Below are positions 9,492 through 17,655 of a stretch of DNA of 64,000 bases, piece after piece. The notes under the pieces were generated by a model that saw only the letters and a list, made by a program, of their open reading frames with translations, had not been told where the DNA came from and did no database searches. This stretch comes from Salinispora mooreana (GTDB lineage: Bacteria; Actinomycetota; Actinomycetes; Mycobacteriales; Micromonosporaceae). The DNA lies in contig NZ_KB900614.1 in assembly GCF_000379065.1 (NCBI RefSeq), positions 4,248,133 through 4,312,132 on the forward strand, in the 5' to 3' direction. Positions within the stretch are counted from its first letter, which is position 1. The number at the start of each line of letters is the position of its first letter. A program made the translations under genes and the position numbers.

Positions 9492-10447
9492 GTGGCGCTC
9501 CCACGGAGTCGGACCCGGGGGTCAACGGCGGCGTACAGCAGGTCGGCGATCAGCGCGCCGACGACTGTGGCGATCGAGATGATGACGGTGACCCCGAGCA
9601 GGATCGGGAAGTCGCGCTTGAGCGCCGCCTGCCAGAACAACTGGCCCATTCCGGGGAAGTTGAACAGCGACTCGACGACCAGCGCCCCGCTGAACAGCGC
9701 GGGCAGGTACATCCCGAGCAGCGTGATGACCGGGAACAGCCCGTTGCGCAGGGTGTGCCGTAGCACGACCCGCCGCTCGGAGAGCCCCTTGCTGCGGGCG
9801 GTGCGCACGTAGTTCTCGTTCAGGTTGTCGATCATCGATGACCGTACGTACCGCGCGTAGACCGCGATGGTGACGATAGCGAGGGTGGCCGTGGGTAGGA
9901 CCAGCCCGGCCGGATCGGCGAGCACCTCGGCCACCGTGAATCCCTGTGGCGCCTCCGGGGGCAGGATCGGCCAGACCTGTGAGAAGACGATGATCATCAT
10001 GAGGCCCAGAAAGAAGATGGGCGTGGCGTACGCCAGCAGCGACAGCGCGGTGATGGCGTAGTCGGGCCAGCGGTTGCGGCGTACTGCCTGGAGCACGCCG
10101 AGCGGGATCGCCAGCACGACGGCGAGCAGGGTCGACAGCAGCGACAGCACCATCGTCTTGGGCAGCCGCTGTTCGATCGCCTCGACGACAGACTGGTTGA
10201 GCTGGTAGGAGTAGCCGAGATCGCCCTGTAGCAGGCGCTGCACGTACATGCCGTACTGCTGGATCAACGGCCGGTCGTAGCCCATCTCGTGGTTGAACGC
10301 CGCCAGCTGCTCCAGCGTTGCCTCCTTGCCGAGGGTGGCTCGCGCGGCGCCGCCGGGCAGCAGGTGCAAGATGAGGAACGCGATCACCGTGACGAGCACG
10401 ACGACGATGAGAGCCTGTCCCAGGCGTGTGATGAGGTACCGGGCCAC
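9488..10447 (-). CDS. DppB/OppB-type ABC permease
   Basis: 319 residues from GTG 10447, chosen because GGGGAGAGGAAG lies upstream and the protein then begins ARYLITRLGQALIV, as DppB proteins do. An in-frame ATG at 10489 falls inside the hairpin region and is less likely. It has six helices, a long outer loop after helix 1 (ARATLGKEATLEQLAAF) and the EAA-like loop RTARSKGLSERRV. It pairs with the downstream permease. Confidence 0.92.
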   Translation of the reverse strand: MARYLITRLGQALIVVVLVTVIAFLILHLLPGGAARATLGKEATLEQLAAFNHEMGYDRPLIQQYGMYVQRLLQGDLGYSYQLNQSVVEAIEQRLPKTMVLSLLSTLLAVVLAIPLGVLQAVRRNRWPDYAITALSLLAYATPIFFLGLMMIIVFSQVWPILPPEAPQGFTVAEVLADPAGLVLPTATLAIVTIAVYARYVRSSMIDNLNENYVRTARSKGLSERRVVLRHTLRNGLFPVITLLGMYLPALFSGALVVESLFNFPGMGQLFWQAALKRDFPILLGVTVIISIATVVGALIADLLYAAVDPRVRLRGSAT

Positions 10448-10473
10448 CTGTGCGGCTTCCTCTCCCCGGTCGG

Positions 10474-10506
10474 GGCCCCGGCGACGCATGGTGCGTCGCC
10501 GGGGCC
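10474..10506. terminator. strong 15-bp hairpin between binding-protein and permease genes
   Basis: The arms 10474-10488 and 10492-10506 pair perfectly around a TGG loop. It lies 15 bases after the binding-protein stop and before the permease start, with no T-run. Such hairpins often protect the binding-protein mRNA or partly stop transcription, giving more binding protein than permease. Confidence 0.7.
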
Positions 10507-10521
10507 AGGACGATCAGCGGG

Positions 10522-12324
10522 CTATTTCCAGGACCAGTCCTGGAAGTACATGAGGTTCATCGGGTCCTGCGGCTCGACGCCCTGCAGGCCGGAGCGGTAC
10601 GCCGAGACCTGGTACACCGGATTCGGCATCCAGAGCACGGGCAGGTCCTTGGCCAGGAAGTCGTTGTACGCCGTGAGTGCGCTCTCATCGCCGGCGAACT
10701 GGGTGGCCTCGATGAGCTTGTCCGCCTCAGGATTGCTGTAGCTGCCCAGGTTCACCGGGGCGTCGGTGGCGAAGAGCCGCTCGCCGCTGGCGAAGGCCGG
10801 GTAGTACCAGCTGCCCTGCGAGCCGAAGAAGGACATGTCCCACGAGCAGCTCGCCTCGGTTGGCTCACAGGTCGGCGTGACCGCGACCGAGTCGGGCACC
10901 TCCTTGATCGTCAGCTGGATACCGAGCTTGGCCATCTGTGACTTGATCTCGGCGAACATCTTGGTCGTGGCGGCGAACCCGGTCTGGCTGGTCACCGTGA
11001 ATTCGAGCGGTGTGCCGGCGGTGATTCCTTCGCCACACTGGTTCGGGCCGGTGCCCGGCGACTGGCAGGTGGTCTGCCCGTCCGGGGTCACCTTCCAACC
11101 GTGGCTCTCCAGCAGTTCCTTGGACTTCGCCGGATCGAAGGAGTACGCGCACCCGGCGGCGTCGGTGTTGGTGCCGGGCTTGGCCGGTACCGGACCGCAG
11201 GTCGGCGCGGCGGTGTCCGACCAGATGACCTTGCTGATCGTCGGCTGGTCGATGAGCATTTGCAGCGACTGCCGGAGGTAGGGCTGCTTGAACAGAACGC
11301 CGGACTTCGGGTTGTTGTAGTTCAGCTGGAGGTAGGTGATCGACCAGCCGTACCACGGAGAGATCGTGTATCCCTTGGACTCGAGGTAGCTCTTCTGGGA
11401 CATGTTGGCCGCCGGCACGTACCCGTAGTCGATGTCGCCGGCGCGGAGCACGTTGAACTCGGCGTCATCGCTGGTGAACGGTCGCAACACGACCTTGGAC
11501 AGCTTCGGCTTGTCCGTACCGGAGTAGTTCGGCTCGGCGGCGAGGGTGACCTCGCCGTTGGGCACGTACTTCTCCAGCTTCCACGCGCCGCTGGTGACCT
11601 GCCACAACTCGTTGGAGTCGTACGTCTTCGGGTCCTTCGAGGCGGCGATGAGGAAGTCGAAGACCTTCTTGGAGCCCTCCGGGGTGCTGGCGAGGTCGCT
11701 CACGTCGGCGGTCGCGGAGTCCTTGTCCCAGGCGTGCTGGGGCAGGGGCGTGATGCGGTTGAGCTGGTTGTCGACGAACCACGCGGTGTTGTAGACCTCC
11801 GTGGTGGTGATCGAGAAGGTCTTCTCATCCTTGATCGACCACTCGTCGACATTGTCGGGGAAGCCGCCGGCCCGGTAGGACGCCCACTTGTCCTTGTTCG
11901 CCGTGACCAGGTCGTACCAGAACTGGATGTCCCTGGTGGTGATGGGCGTGCCATCGGACCAGGAGTTGTCCTTCAACGTGATCGTCAGCGTTCGGCCGTC
12001 GTCGCTCACCTGCGGTGGCTCGGCCATCGAGCGTTCCGGGTCGATGTTGTACTGCGCCGTGCCGTCCAGCCGGTACTGATAGAGGGAGCGGTAGAGCGCC
12101 TGGCCGAAGATGGCGTTCTCCCCCTGGGTGAAGCCTGGTGCCGAGATCGGCAGGATCCAGTTGGGGGTACGGAAGGCGACTGTCACGGTGTCCTTGCCCT
12201 GACTACCGCCGTCCTTGGACGATCCGCTGTTGTCACCGCAGCCGACCAGACCCGCCCCGAGGGCGATCGTGGCGGCTGCCGCTACCGCGCCACGCAGGGC
12301 GCGGCCGGGAAATCTGCTCGTCAT
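10522..12324 (-). CDS. extracellular solute-binding lipoprotein, family 5 (peptide type)
   Basis: 600 residues. The N terminus has a lipoprotein signal with lipobox GLVGC (Cys near residue 29), followed by a Gly/Ser/Asp linker. The body matches family 5 binding proteins of Dpp/Opp systems: an early QALYRSLYQYRLDG segment, LTITLKDNSWSDGTPITTRDI for the conserved cluster, and a C-terminal PVLWMPNPVYQVS. GAGGAG precedes the ATG. The ligand is unknown; family members bind peptides, glycosides, nickel or murein fragments. It is the first gene of the transporter operon and divergent from a ROK regulator that probably controls it. Confidence 0.93.
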   Translation of the reverse strand: MTSRFPGRALRGAVAAAATIALGAGLVGCGDNSGSSKDGGSQGKDTVTVAFRTPNWILPISAPGFTQGENAIFGQALYRSLYQYRLDGTAQYNIDPERSMAEPPQVSDDGRTLTITLKDNSWSDGTPITTRDIQFWYDLVTANKDKWASYRAGGFPDNVDEWSIKDEKTFSITTTEVYNTAWFVDNQLNRITPLPQHAWDKDSATADVSDLASTPEGSKKVFDFLIAASKDPKTYDSNELWQVTSGAWKLEKYVPNGEVTLAAEPNYSGTDKPKLSKVVLRPFTSDDAEFNVLRAGDIDYGYVPAANMSQKSYLESKGYTISPWYGWSITYLQLNYNNPKSGVLFKQPYLRQSLQMLIDQPTISKVIWSDTAAPTCGPVPAKPGTNTDAAGCAYSFDPAKSKELLESHGWKVTPDGQTTCQSPGTGPNQCGEGITAGTPLEFTVTSQTGFAATTKMFAEIKSQMAKLGIQLTIKEVPDSVAVTPTCEPTEASCSWDMSFFGSQGSWYYPAFASGERLFATDAPVNLGSYSNPEADKLIEATQFAGDESALTAYNDFLAKDLPVLWMPNPVYQVSAYRSGLQGVEPQDPMNLMYFQDWSWK

Positions 12325-12614
12325 GAGTCTCCTCGTGTGATGTGCACGTGCCCTACGTCACCAGGTGCCGGCGGCTTGCCGGGCGCCTCCGCCGGGCGCT
12401 GCCTCGGCGATCAACGCGAAGAATGTACCCAGGCAGAAGTGGTACGTCAACGAAAATTACCCACTTCATTCACTAAGTTTGGCCGGGGTACGATCAAAGT
12501 CGCCCGAAGGATCGACCGTTACTCCTCGCGTGGGCGGCCGGAGTCCACATCCGACTCTGAGCTGCGACACACTGGGGCGGCGCCGGAGAACCACCCGACC
12601 AAGGGAGAGGCAAC
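12325..12614. promoter_or_regulatory. divergent control region with candidate ROK operator
   Basis: This 290-base region separates the binding-protein gene from the ROK regulator gene. The arms GAAGTGG (12436-12442) and CCACTTC (12461-12467) form an inverted repeat around an 18-base A/T-rich centre; with one bulge the match extends by TA. The patch at 12448-12480 is clearly more A/T-rich than its surroundings and could hold both promoters. GGGAGAGG at 12603-12610 is the ribosome site for the TTG start. Confidence 0.5.
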
Positions 12615-13760
12615 TTGGAGCCACCGATCTCCGCCACGCTGCGCGACCAGACCCTCGACCTGCTCTCCAGAGGCGCGGCCATGTCCCGCGCCGACCTCGT
12701 CGAGGCCTTGCAGGTCGCCCCGTCAACCGTCACCGCCATGGTGCGTCGGCTATTAGAGGAGGGCGTCCTCGCTGAGGAGGGCATGGGCCGCTCCACCGGT
12801 GGGCGACCACCCCGGATCCTGCGCCTGCGGGAGACCAAGGGAGTCCTCGCCGTCGCGGAGCTCGGCGGCAGGCACGCCAGGGTGGGGTTGTGCACGCCCG
12901 GCGGCGGACTGCGCACCACCGAGGAGGTGGCGATCGACATCGCCGCCGGGCCCGAGGAGGTCTTCGCCGTCGTCGGAGCCACCTTCACGCGGCTCCTGGC
13001 AGCGACCACACCAGGTCAGGTGCTGCTCGGGGTCGGCGTCGCCCTCCCGGGCCCGGTGGGGTTCCCGGGAGGGCGGTTGGTTGGCCCGGCCCGGATGCCT
13101 GGTTGGAGCGGCGTCGACGCCGGCGCCCACCTCACCGACCACTTGCAGGTGCCGGTGATCGTCGAGAACGACGCCAAGGCGGCGGCGATGGGTGAGTACG
13201 TCACCCGGCGTCAGGAAGTCGGCGACATGATCTACGTCAAGGCAGGCACCGGCATCGGTGCCTGCCTGGTCAGCGGCGGACAGATCCACCGTGGCGGGCG
13301 CGGACTCAGCGGCGACGTCACCCACGTACGGGTAGCCGACAGCGGCGAGCGGCACTGCTCCTGCGGCAGCCAGGGCTGCCTCGAGACCGTCGCCAGCGGT
13401 GCCGCCCTGGCCCGCCAGCTGGCGGAGCAAGGTTCCTCGGCGGCCACCATCCGGGAGATCATCACGGCGGCCGGCGACGCCGACCCGACCGTGGTGACCA
13501 TGGTGCGCCACGCCGGTGGACTGTTGGGCGTGGCGCTCTCCGGTCTGGTCAACTTCCTCAACCCCGACGCCGTCGTCATCGGCGGTGCGCTGTCCAGCCT
13601 CGACGTCTACGTGGCTGCGACCCGCAGCATGCTCTACGAACGCTGCCTACCGTCCATGACCCAGTCCCTGACCATCGAAGCCAGCGACGCGGGCTCAGAC
13701 GCGGCCCTCATCGGCCTCGGGCACCTGCTGCGCACGACAGTCGACGTACGACCCACCTGA
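12615..13760 (+). CDS. ROK-family transcriptional regulator (NagC/Mlc type)
   Basis: 381 residues. A TTG start at 12615 is supported by GGGAGAGG 4 bases upstream. The first ~75 residues are a winged helix (LRDQTLDLLSRGAAMSRADL, then VAPSTVTAMVRRLLEEG). The rest is a ROK sugar-kinase fold with the zinc motif CSCGSQGCLETVASG. The ATP-loop DxGxT motif is absent (it reads VAELGGRHARVG), as expected for a regulator rather than a kinase. Such proteins repress sugar or amino-sugar genes until a sugar ligand binds. It probably controls both divergent units. Confidence 0.92.
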   Translation: MEPPISATLRDQTLDLLSRGAAMSRADLVEALQVAPSTVTAMVRRLLEEGVLAEEGMGRSTGGRPPRILRLRETKGVLAVAELGGRHARVGLCTPGGGLRTTEEVAIDIAAGPEEVFAVVGATFTRLLAATTPGQVLLGVGVALPGPVGFPGGRLVGPARMPGWSGVDAGAHLTDHLQVPVIVENDAKAAAMGEYVTRRQEVGDMIYVKAGTGIGACLVSGGQIHRGGRGLSGDVTHVRVADSGERHCSCGSQGCLETVASGAALARQLAEQGSSAATIREIITAAGDADPTVVTMVRHAGGLLGVALSGLVNFLNPDAVVIGGALSSLDVYVAATRSMLYERCLPSMTQSLTIEASDAGSDAALIGLGHLLRTTVDVRPT

Positions 13761-13773
13761 GGAGCCAATCACC

Positions 13774-15243
13774 GTGCCTCGCCCCCTCCGCGTCGCCATC
13801 GGCGGCATTCACATCGAATCCAGCACATTCTCCCCCCACCTGAGCACCGCCGACGACTTCGAGGTCACCCGGGAGGAGGCATTGCTGTCGCGATACGGCT
13901 GGCTCTCGCCCACCCAGCCGTGGGCCGCCGACGTCGAGTGGATACCACTCGTGCACGCCCGGGCCCTGCCCGGCGGTGCCGTGGACGCCGCGACGTACGA
14001 GCAGTGGGCCACGGAGATCATGGAGAAGCTCGCCGCAGCCGGTCCCCTGGACGGGATGCTGCTGGACATTCACGGTGCGATGAGCGTCGTCGGCCGGTCC
14101 GACGCGGAGGGCGACCTGGTCACCGCCATCCGATCGGTGATCGGGCCGGAGCCGTACATCTCGGCGGCGATGGATCTGCACGGCAATGTCTCGTCGGTTC
14201 TCTTCGATGCCTGTGACCTACTCACCTGCTACCGCACCGCCCCGCACGTCGACGTGTGGGAAACCCGGGAGCGTGCCGCGCGTAACCTCATCGAGGCGCT
14301 ACGCCGCGAGCGGCGTCCGCACAAGGCGCTGGTCCACGTACCGATCCTGCTACCCGGCGAGATGACCAGCACCCGCGATGAACCCGCACGGGGACTCTAC
14401 GCGCGGATCCCCGAGATCGAGGCCCGCGAGGGCGTGATCGACGCGGCGATCTGGGTCGGGTTCGCCTGGGCCGACCAGTCACGCTGCCAGGGCGCGGTCG
14501 TCGTCACCGGCACCGACGCCACCGTCGCCGCCGAGGCGGCCCGCGAGCTGGGCGGGCACTTCTGGGCGGCCCGCGACGAGTTCACCTTCGTCGCTCCCAC
14601 CGGCGCGATGGACGAGTGCCTCGACACCGCCCTGGCCGCCGTCGCCGATCGGGCGAAGCGGCCGTTCTTCATCAGCGACTCCGGTGACAACCCGGGTGCT
14701 GGCGGCGCCGACGACGTCACCTTCGCCCTCGCCCGGATGCTGGCCCGCCCCGAGATCCGCGACGGCTCGCGGCGGGCCGTGTTCGCCTCGCTGGTCGACC
14801 CGCAGGCGGTGGCGGAGGTCGCCGACCAACCGGTCGGCTCTCCGGTCCGGGTAGCAGTCGGCGGGCGGATCGACTCCCGGCCCCCGGGCCCGGTGGAACT
14901 CGACGGGATCCTGGAGGCGGTCGCCGACGACCCCGACGGCGGGCGCTGCGTCAGCGTACGAGTCGGTGGGCTCAGCGTCTTCGTCACGTCCCGCCGGATG
15001 CAGTACCGGCTACTGGACTCGTACGCCCGGCTGGGGGTCCGGGTCAATGAGGTGGACCTTGTCGTGGTGAAGATCGGATATCTCGAGCCGGAACTGTTCT
15101 CCGCCGCCGGAGACTGGCTGCTCGCCCTGACACCAGGCGGCGTTGACCAGGACCTTGCGCGGCTGCCGTACCAGAATGTGGAGCGGCCCATGTTTCCCCT
15201 GGACCGTGGCTTCGGCGCGGACCTCACCGTGGTGCGCGGGTGA
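13774..15243 (+). CDS. M81-family metallopeptidase (MlrC-like)
   Basis: 489 residues from GTG 13774 with GAGGAG upstream. The N terminus VAIGGIHIESSTFSP is the family signature. Other marks are LDIHGAMSV, DLHGNVS, CYRTAPHVD with putative zinc ligands, and SDSGDNPGAGGADD. MlrC acts late in microcystin degradation, and most M81 relatives have no known substrate. Its place between a ROK repressor and a ROK kinase, opposite a peptide-type importer, suggests it cleaves an imported amide-bonded sugar conjugate or peptide. That is an inference. Confidence 0.9.
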   Translation: MPRPLRVAIGGIHIESSTFSPHLSTADDFEVTREEALLSRYGWLSPTQPWAADVEWIPLVHARALPGGAVDAATYEQWATEIMEKLAAAGPLDGMLLDIHGAMSVVGRSDAEGDLVTAIRSVIGPEPYISAAMDLHGNVSSVLFDACDLLTCYRTAPHVDVWETRERAARNLIEALRRERRPHKALVHVPILLPGEMTSTRDEPARGLYARIPEIEAREGVIDAAIWVGFAWADQSRCQGAVVVTGTDATVAAEAARELGGHFWAARDEFTFVAPTGAMDECLDTALAAVADRAKRPFFISDSGDNPGAGGADDVTFALARMLARPEIRDGSRRAVFASLVDPQAVAEVADQPVGSPVRVAVGGRIDSRPPGPVELDGILEAVADDPDGGRCVSVRVGGLSVFVTSRRMQYRLLDSYARLGVRVNEVDLVVVKIGYLEPELFSAAGDWLLALTPGGVDQDLARLPYQNVERPMFPLDRGFGADLTVVRG

Positions 15244-16229
15244 GCGGCGTGACGCAGCCCGAAGACCACTGCGTCCTCGCCGTCGATGTCGGCGGGACGA
15301 CCATCAAGGCGGCCGTGGTCGGTGAGGGCGGTTGCTTCCTGAGCTCACTGACCGTGCCGTCGCAGGCGGACGACGATCCCGTCATGGCGATCCGGTCCCT
15401 GTGCCGCCAACTGCGCGAGCACGCGCTCTCCCTCGGCAGCACACCCGTCGCGATCGGCGTGGTGACGCCTGGCCTCGTGGACGAGCGGGACGGGGTGGTG
15501 CGGTACGCCGCCAACCTCCGCCTCCGTGACGTGCCACTGCGCGCCCTCATCAGCGGCGACCTCGGACTGCCCGTGGCGATCGGGCACGACGCCCGGGCAG
15601 CCGGCGTCGCGGAGGCCACGGCGGGCGCGGCCGTCGGGTTGGACAACTTCCTGCTGCTGCCCCTGGGCACCGGCATCGCCGCGGCGGTGGTGGTGGATGG
15701 CGTCCCGCTGGCCGGCGCGACCCGTGCGGCCGGCGAGGTTGGCCACATGCCGGTCTACCCGGGTGGGGAGCCGTGCAGTTGCGGGCAGCGGGGATGCCTG
15801 GAGGTCTACGCCTCGGCCGGTGGGATGGCCCGCCGCTATGCCCGGCGCGTCGGCGGGTCGGCGTGGGACAGCCACGCCATCGCGGACGCGGTGGCCACCG
15901 ATCCGGACGCCCGTGCTGTCTGGAGCGACGCCACCCAGGCGTTGGGAACCGCCCTGGCCACCCTCACCCTGGCCCTCGACCCGGCCCGCGTCGTGTTGGG
16001 AGGTGGACTCGCCGAGGCGGGCGAGCTCTTTCTCGACCCGGTGCGCGAGGCCCTGCGCGGCGCCCTTGCCTGGCGAACCCCGCCCCCCGTGCTGCGCTCC
16101 GCCTTCGGCGCCCAGGCGGCGCAGGTCGGCGCCGCCATCATGGCGCGGCGGAAGGCCGGGCTGTCCGTTCCCGACGGCTGGGGCGCACCCGATCTCGTAC
16201 CGTCTGCCGCGGGGGAACCGCTTCACTAG
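15240..16229 (+). CDS. ROK-family sugar kinase
   Basis: 329 residues. The GTG start overlaps the M81 gene stop by GTGA. The phosphate-binding loop AVDVGGTTIKAA is intact, unlike in the upstream ROK regulator. The catalytic Asp is in AIGHDARAAG, and the zinc motif is CSCGQRGCLEVYAS. ROK kinases phosphorylate glucose, N-acetylglucosamine, N-acetylmannosamine or similar sugars; which one is used here is not evident. Co-translation with M81 supports a path in which the importer delivers a sugar conjugate that is split and then phosphorylated. Confidence 0.92.
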   Translation: MSGVTQPEDHCVLAVDVGGTTIKAAVVGEGGCFLSSLTVPSQADDDPVMAIRSLCRQLREHALSLGSTPVAIGVVTPGLVDERDGVVRYAANLRLRDVPLRALISGDLGLPVAIGHDARAAGVAEATAGAAVGLDNFLLLPLGTGIAAAVVVDGVPLAGATRAAGEVGHMPVYPGGEPCSCGQRGCLEVYASAGGMARRYARRVGGSAWDSHAIADAVATDPDARAVWSDATQALGTALATLTLALDPARVVLGGGLAEAGELFLDPVREALRGALAWRTPPPVLRSAFGAQAAQVGAAIMARRKAGLSVPDGWGAPDLVPSAAGEPLH

Positions 16230-16503
16230 CCGGTCGTGGTGTGCCCTCCGGATATCCGGTCGCCTGACGGGTTGGTGGCGCGGAGCCGTTGGTAGCTATT
16301 GACGCTGATCGAGGCTCAATTGATCTGCCTGACGGCTTCGCGCCGCCCACGTCAGTAGGGGCTGGTGGTGGCCGAACTCGTGCTGGTCGGTTCGGCTTCC
16401 GGCGTTCCCGCCGAGGACGTGGCGGAGGCTGCTGCGGCCCTGGCCGTGGTGACCCCGGAAGACTCGCCCGAAATCGCGGATCCGTACCACCCGAGCTGCG
16501 TCC
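16230..16503. other. gene-free stretch left of the insertion sequences
   Basis: No convincing gene was found in these 274 bases. Short frames on both strands lack conserved motifs and ribosome sites. On the minus strand this DNA lay directly downstream of the mini GntR gene at 18681 before the two insertion sequences entered. Confidence 0.5.
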
Positions 16504-17655
16504 TAGTGTTCTGTCTCGTAAATAGTTGGCCATTTTGGTATGATGTTACGCGTGAATCGTGCTGCCGCGCCGTTGGTGCTGGAACCTGGCCAGCGTGAAC
16601 TGTTGGAGTCGTTGGCGAGGTCGCGGACCGCGCAGCATCGTCTGGTGCAGCGGGCGCGTGTGTTGCTGTACGCCGCGGAGGGTATGTCCAATTCGGACAA
16701 TGCGGCGTTGGTCGGGGTGTCCCGGATGACGGTGCGGGCGTGGCGGTCGGAGTTCGCCGAGCGTGGGCTCGCCGATCTGGGCAAGGTGGCTGCGGGCCGG
16801 GGCCGTAAGGCGTCGATTCCGCAGGCCACGATCGATAAGATTGTGGAGTTGACGCTGCATGCCAGGCCGGAGGGGGCGACGCACTGGTCGTGCCGGTCGA
16901 TGGCAGCGAAGGTCGGTGTGAGCGCGGCGACGGTGCAGCGGGTCTGGGACGCTCGTGGACTCAAGCCGCACCTGGTGGAGACGTTCAAGCTGTCGAACGA
17001 CAAACGGTTCGAGGAGAAGCTCGTCGATGTTGTCGGGTTGTACCTGAACCCACCGGACAAGGCTGTTGTGTTGTGCATGGATGAGAAGTCCCAGATCCAG
17101 GCCCTGGACCGCACGCAGCCGAGCCTGCCACTCAAGCCCGGGCGGGCCGGCACGATGACCCACGACTACAAGCGGCATGGCACCACGACCCTGTTCGCCG
17201 CGTTGGACGTGCTGACGGGCAAGGTGATCGGCAAGTGCTTCGCCCGGCACCGCCACGACGAGTTCCTGCGCTTCCTGCGCACCATCGACACGTCGGTGCC
17301 CCGCAAGCTGCAGATCCACATGATCGTCGACAACTACGGCACCCACACCCACCCCAACGTCAAGACGTGGCTGGCCAAGCACCCCCGCTTCCACCTGCAC
17401 TTCACCCCGACCAGCTCGTCCTGGCTCAACCTGGTCGAGCGCTGGTTCGCCGACCTGACCGACAAGATGATCCGCCGAGGCGTCTTCCACAGCGTCCCCG
17501 ACCTCGTCAAGGCGATCGAGGAGTACCTGCGCGTACACAACGACGACCCGAAACCGTTCGTCTGGACCGCCACCGCCGAATCGATCCTGACCAAGGTCCG
17601 ACGTGGACGAGTCGCCCTCCAGCAAGCGGCTAGCCAAAACTGAGACGAAACACTA
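16504..17655 (+). mobile_element. IS630-family insertion sequence, about 1.15 kb
   Basis: The element carries one transposase gene. The ends are imperfect inverted repeats: GTGTTCTGTCTCG at 16506 and, reading in from the right, GTGTTTCGTCTCAG ending at 17653. Each end is flanked by TA (16504-16505 and 17654-17655), the target duplication expected for IS630. The right end touches the left end of the next element. The gene is intact, so the copy may still be active. Confidence 0.9.
16540..17643 (+). CDS. IS630-family transposase
   Basis: 367 residues, the full length for a single-frame IS630 transposase. The N-terminal third has two helix-turn-helix regions (MSNSDNAALVGVSRMTVRAW and MAAKVGVSAATVQRVW). 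The DDE catalytic triad is visible as VLCMDEKSQ, HMIVDNYGTH and SSWLNLVERWFADL. ATG codons at 16540 and 16543 are both possible starts, and no clear ribosome site was seen. The frame is intact up to a TGA just inside the right inverted repeat. Confidence 0.95.
   Translation: MMLRVNRAAAPLVLEPGQRELLESLARSRTAQHRLVQRARVLLYAAEGMSNSDNAALVGVSRMTVRAWRSEFAERGLADLGKVAAGRGRKASIPQATIDKIVELTLHARPEGATHWSCRSMAAKVGVSAATVQRVWDARGLKPHLVETFKLSNDKRFEEKLVDVVGLYLNPPDKAVVLCMDEKSQIQALDRTQPSLPLKPGRAGTMTHDYKRHGTTTLFAALDVLTGKVIGKCFARHRHDEFLRFLRTIDTSVPRKLQIHMIVDNYGTHTHPNVKTWLAKHPRFHLHFTPTSSSWLNLVERWFADLTDKMIRRGVFHSVPDLVKAIEEYLRVHNDDPKPFVWTATAESILTKVRRGRVALQQAASQN

Noticed and set aside
11101..12756. A 551-codon plus-strand frame opposite the binding-protein gene
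   Set aside because: It shadows the solute-binding lipoprotein gene and runs through the divergent control region; the composition is Arg/Gly/Val-rich noise.
16296..16503. Short frames on both strands left of the IS630 element considered as a disrupted gene
   Set aside because: No ribosome site, no motif, and rejoining the flanks does not extend any frame into a plausible protein; the flank lies after the GntR stop codon.
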